DNA of 7,275 nt. It comes from Lysobacterales bacterium UBA5700 (GTDB lineage: Bacteria > Pseudomonadota > Gammaproteobacteria > Xanthomonadales > Xanthomonadaceae). The stretch lies in contig DIHI01000148.1 of NCBI GenBank assembly GCA_002420085.1, forward strand, positions 1 through 7,275, given 5' to 3'. The notes beneath the pieces are model-generated. The model was not told the origin of the DNA. It searched no databases and saw only the letters and a program-made list of their open reading frames with translations. A program made the position numbers and the translations under genes. This document shows, in pieces, positions 6,302 to 7,275 of this stretch (the stretch's first letter is position 1; the number at the start of each line of letters is the position of its first letter).

Positions 6302-7258
6302 ATGAACACCGCATCCGCAACCCCCGCCGTGCCGACCAGCATTCGCCAGTACCTCGATCAGTTGCGCCACGCACTGCGCGATGCCGATCCGGCCATGCTC
6401 CAGGACGCCCTCTACGATGCCGAGGAATACCTGCGCGGTGAACTGGCCGGCAGTCCTGGGCGTTCGGAAGCCGAGGTGGTCGCCGACGTCGCCGGCAGCT
6501 ATGGCGCACCGTCGGAAGTGGCCGAGATCTACCGCGACACCGAGGTCAAGGTCAGCCGCGCGCTGCGCCCGCCGCCGCCGCCGCAACGGCGCAGCCTGCT
6601 CGGACGGTTCTTTGCCGTGGCCGGCGATGTCCGGGCCTGGTCAGCCCTGTTCTACATGGCGCTGTCGCTGGCGACCGGCGTGTTCTATTTCACCTGGGCG
6701 GTCACCGGCGTCAGCCTGTCGGCCGGCTTGTCGGTGTTGATCATCGGCATTCCGTTCGTGATTCTGTTTCTGGCTTCGGTGCGGTTGCTGTCGCTGGTCG
6801 AGGGGCGGATGGTCGAAGTGCTGCTCGGTGAGCGAATGCCACGTCGGCCGATCAGCAGTGCCAGCGAGTTGCCGCTGCTGGCCCGGATCGCTGCGATGTT
6901 CGCCGATCCGCGCACCTGGACCACCCTGCTGTACATGCTGCTGATGCTGCCGCTGGGTATCGTCTACTTCAGCGTGCTGGTCACCGGCATCAGTCTGGCC
7001 CTGACTGCCATCCTGGTGCCCCCGGCGGTCTGGTTCGGTGCCGTCGAGACCGGGGTTTCGGTCGATGGCTGGCAGGTGCTGCGCTATGGTGATGGTTGGG
7101 CGAACTCGTCGCTGGCGGCCTGGCAGTTGCCGCTGCTGTTGATCGCCGGGGTGCTGCTGCTGTTCGTGATGCTGCATCTGGCCAGGGCGATCGGGCGTGG
7201 CCATGGCCTGCTCGCCAAGGCCCTGCTGGTCCAGGCCGGTAGTCGCGATCGGCGTTGA
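6302..7258 (+). CDS. HAAS/DUF1700-type membrane protein with two sensor-like transmembrane units
   Basis: Multi-pass inner-membrane protein of 318 residues, function unknown, of the type encoded next to PadR regulators. Residues 13-78 form a helical HAAS-like domain (IRQYLDQLRHALRD, AEEYLRGELAG, then GAPSEVAEIYRD). A proline run at 90-94 leads to the membrane part. Two similar units follow: DVRAWSALFYM...TGVFYF...VTGVSLS (from 109) and DPRTWTTLLYM...LGIVYF...VTGISLA (from 202). They are offset by 93 residues and resemble the 'putative sensor' domain found in some histidine kinases. The first ends with a cytoplasmic-looking EGRMVEVLLGERMPRR; the second is degenerate there. A last hydrophobic segment spans about 276-295, giving about five membrane helices. 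ATG 6302 is chosen for its GGAG site; an in-frame ATG at 6089 would overlap padR by 136 bases and add residues with no domain character. It has no kinase or output domain, so a role in sensing or in holding PadR inactive is inference. Confidence 0.88.
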   Translation: MNTASATPAVPTSIRQYLDQLRHALRDADPAMLQDALYDAEEYLRGELAGSPGRSEAEVVADVAGSYGAPSEVAEIYRDTEVKVSRALRPPPPPQRRSLLGRFFAVAGDVRAWSALFYMALSLATGVFYFTWAVTGVSLSAGLSVLIIGIPFVILFLASVRLLSLVEGRMVEVLLGERMPRRPISSASELPLLARIAAMFADPRTWTTLLYMLLMLPLGIVYFSVLVTGISLALTAILVPPAVWFGAVETGVSVDGWQVLRYGDGWANSSLAAWQLPLLLIAGVLLLFVMLHLARAIGRGHGLLAKALLVQAGSRDRR

Positions 7259-7275
7259 GTGGCAGCCGTCGCGTG

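Noticed and set aside
7259..7275. Sequence after the HAAS gene
   Set aside because: Only 17 bases remain; nothing can be said about a terminator or a next gene.

Overview
The window is GC-rich (lowest in one short AT-rich patch near 5730-5770) with strong codon bias, on a Gram-negative background: it holds a TonB-dependent outer-membrane receptor, a periplasmic cyclophilin with a signal peptide, and a close SrkA (YihE/RdoA) kinase homologue. Together these suggest a gammaproteobacterium, plausibly of the Xanthomonadales/Lysobacterales. That lineage call is inference from gene content and composition only.

Layout: (1) 1-90, six tandem copies of a 15-bp unit, running without an in-frame stop into (2) 106-900 (+), a membrane-anchored class I SAM-dependent methyltransferase of the FAM173/ATP-synthase-c-lysine-methyltransferase-like type. 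(3) 901-1167, a 267-bp intergenic stretch with two small GC hairpins and, at its right end, a good ribosome-binding site. (4) 1168-3567 (+), a 799-aa TonB-dependent receptor. (5) 3583-3614, a perfect 14-bp-stem hairpin between convergent genes, probably a bidirectional terminator. (6) 3628-4578 (-), a secreted, divergent cyclophilin-type peptidylprolyl isomerase. (7) 4632-5654 (-), srkA, 53 bp upstream of the isomerase and probably in one operon with it. (8) 5655-5789, a divergent control region with a recognisable sigma70-type promoter facing right. (9) 5790-6224 (+), a PadR-family regulator. (10) 6302-7258 (+), a HAAS/DUF1700-type multi-pass membrane protein with a duplicated 'putative sensor' transmembrane unit.

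Two functional pairings stand out. The srkA-isomerase pair couples a cytoplasmic stress kinase to an envelope folding factor, as E. coli srkA is coupled to dsbA. The PadR-HAAS pair is a known but poorly understood arrangement, in which a small repressor is encoded next to a membrane protein of unknown signal; here the membrane partner carries two sensor-like units. The receptor and the methyltransferase appear to be single genes with no substrate-defining neighbours. I see no phage, transposon, CRISPR or defence system. The least explained items are the in-frame tandem repeat beside the membrane methyltransferase and the PadR/double-sensor module.
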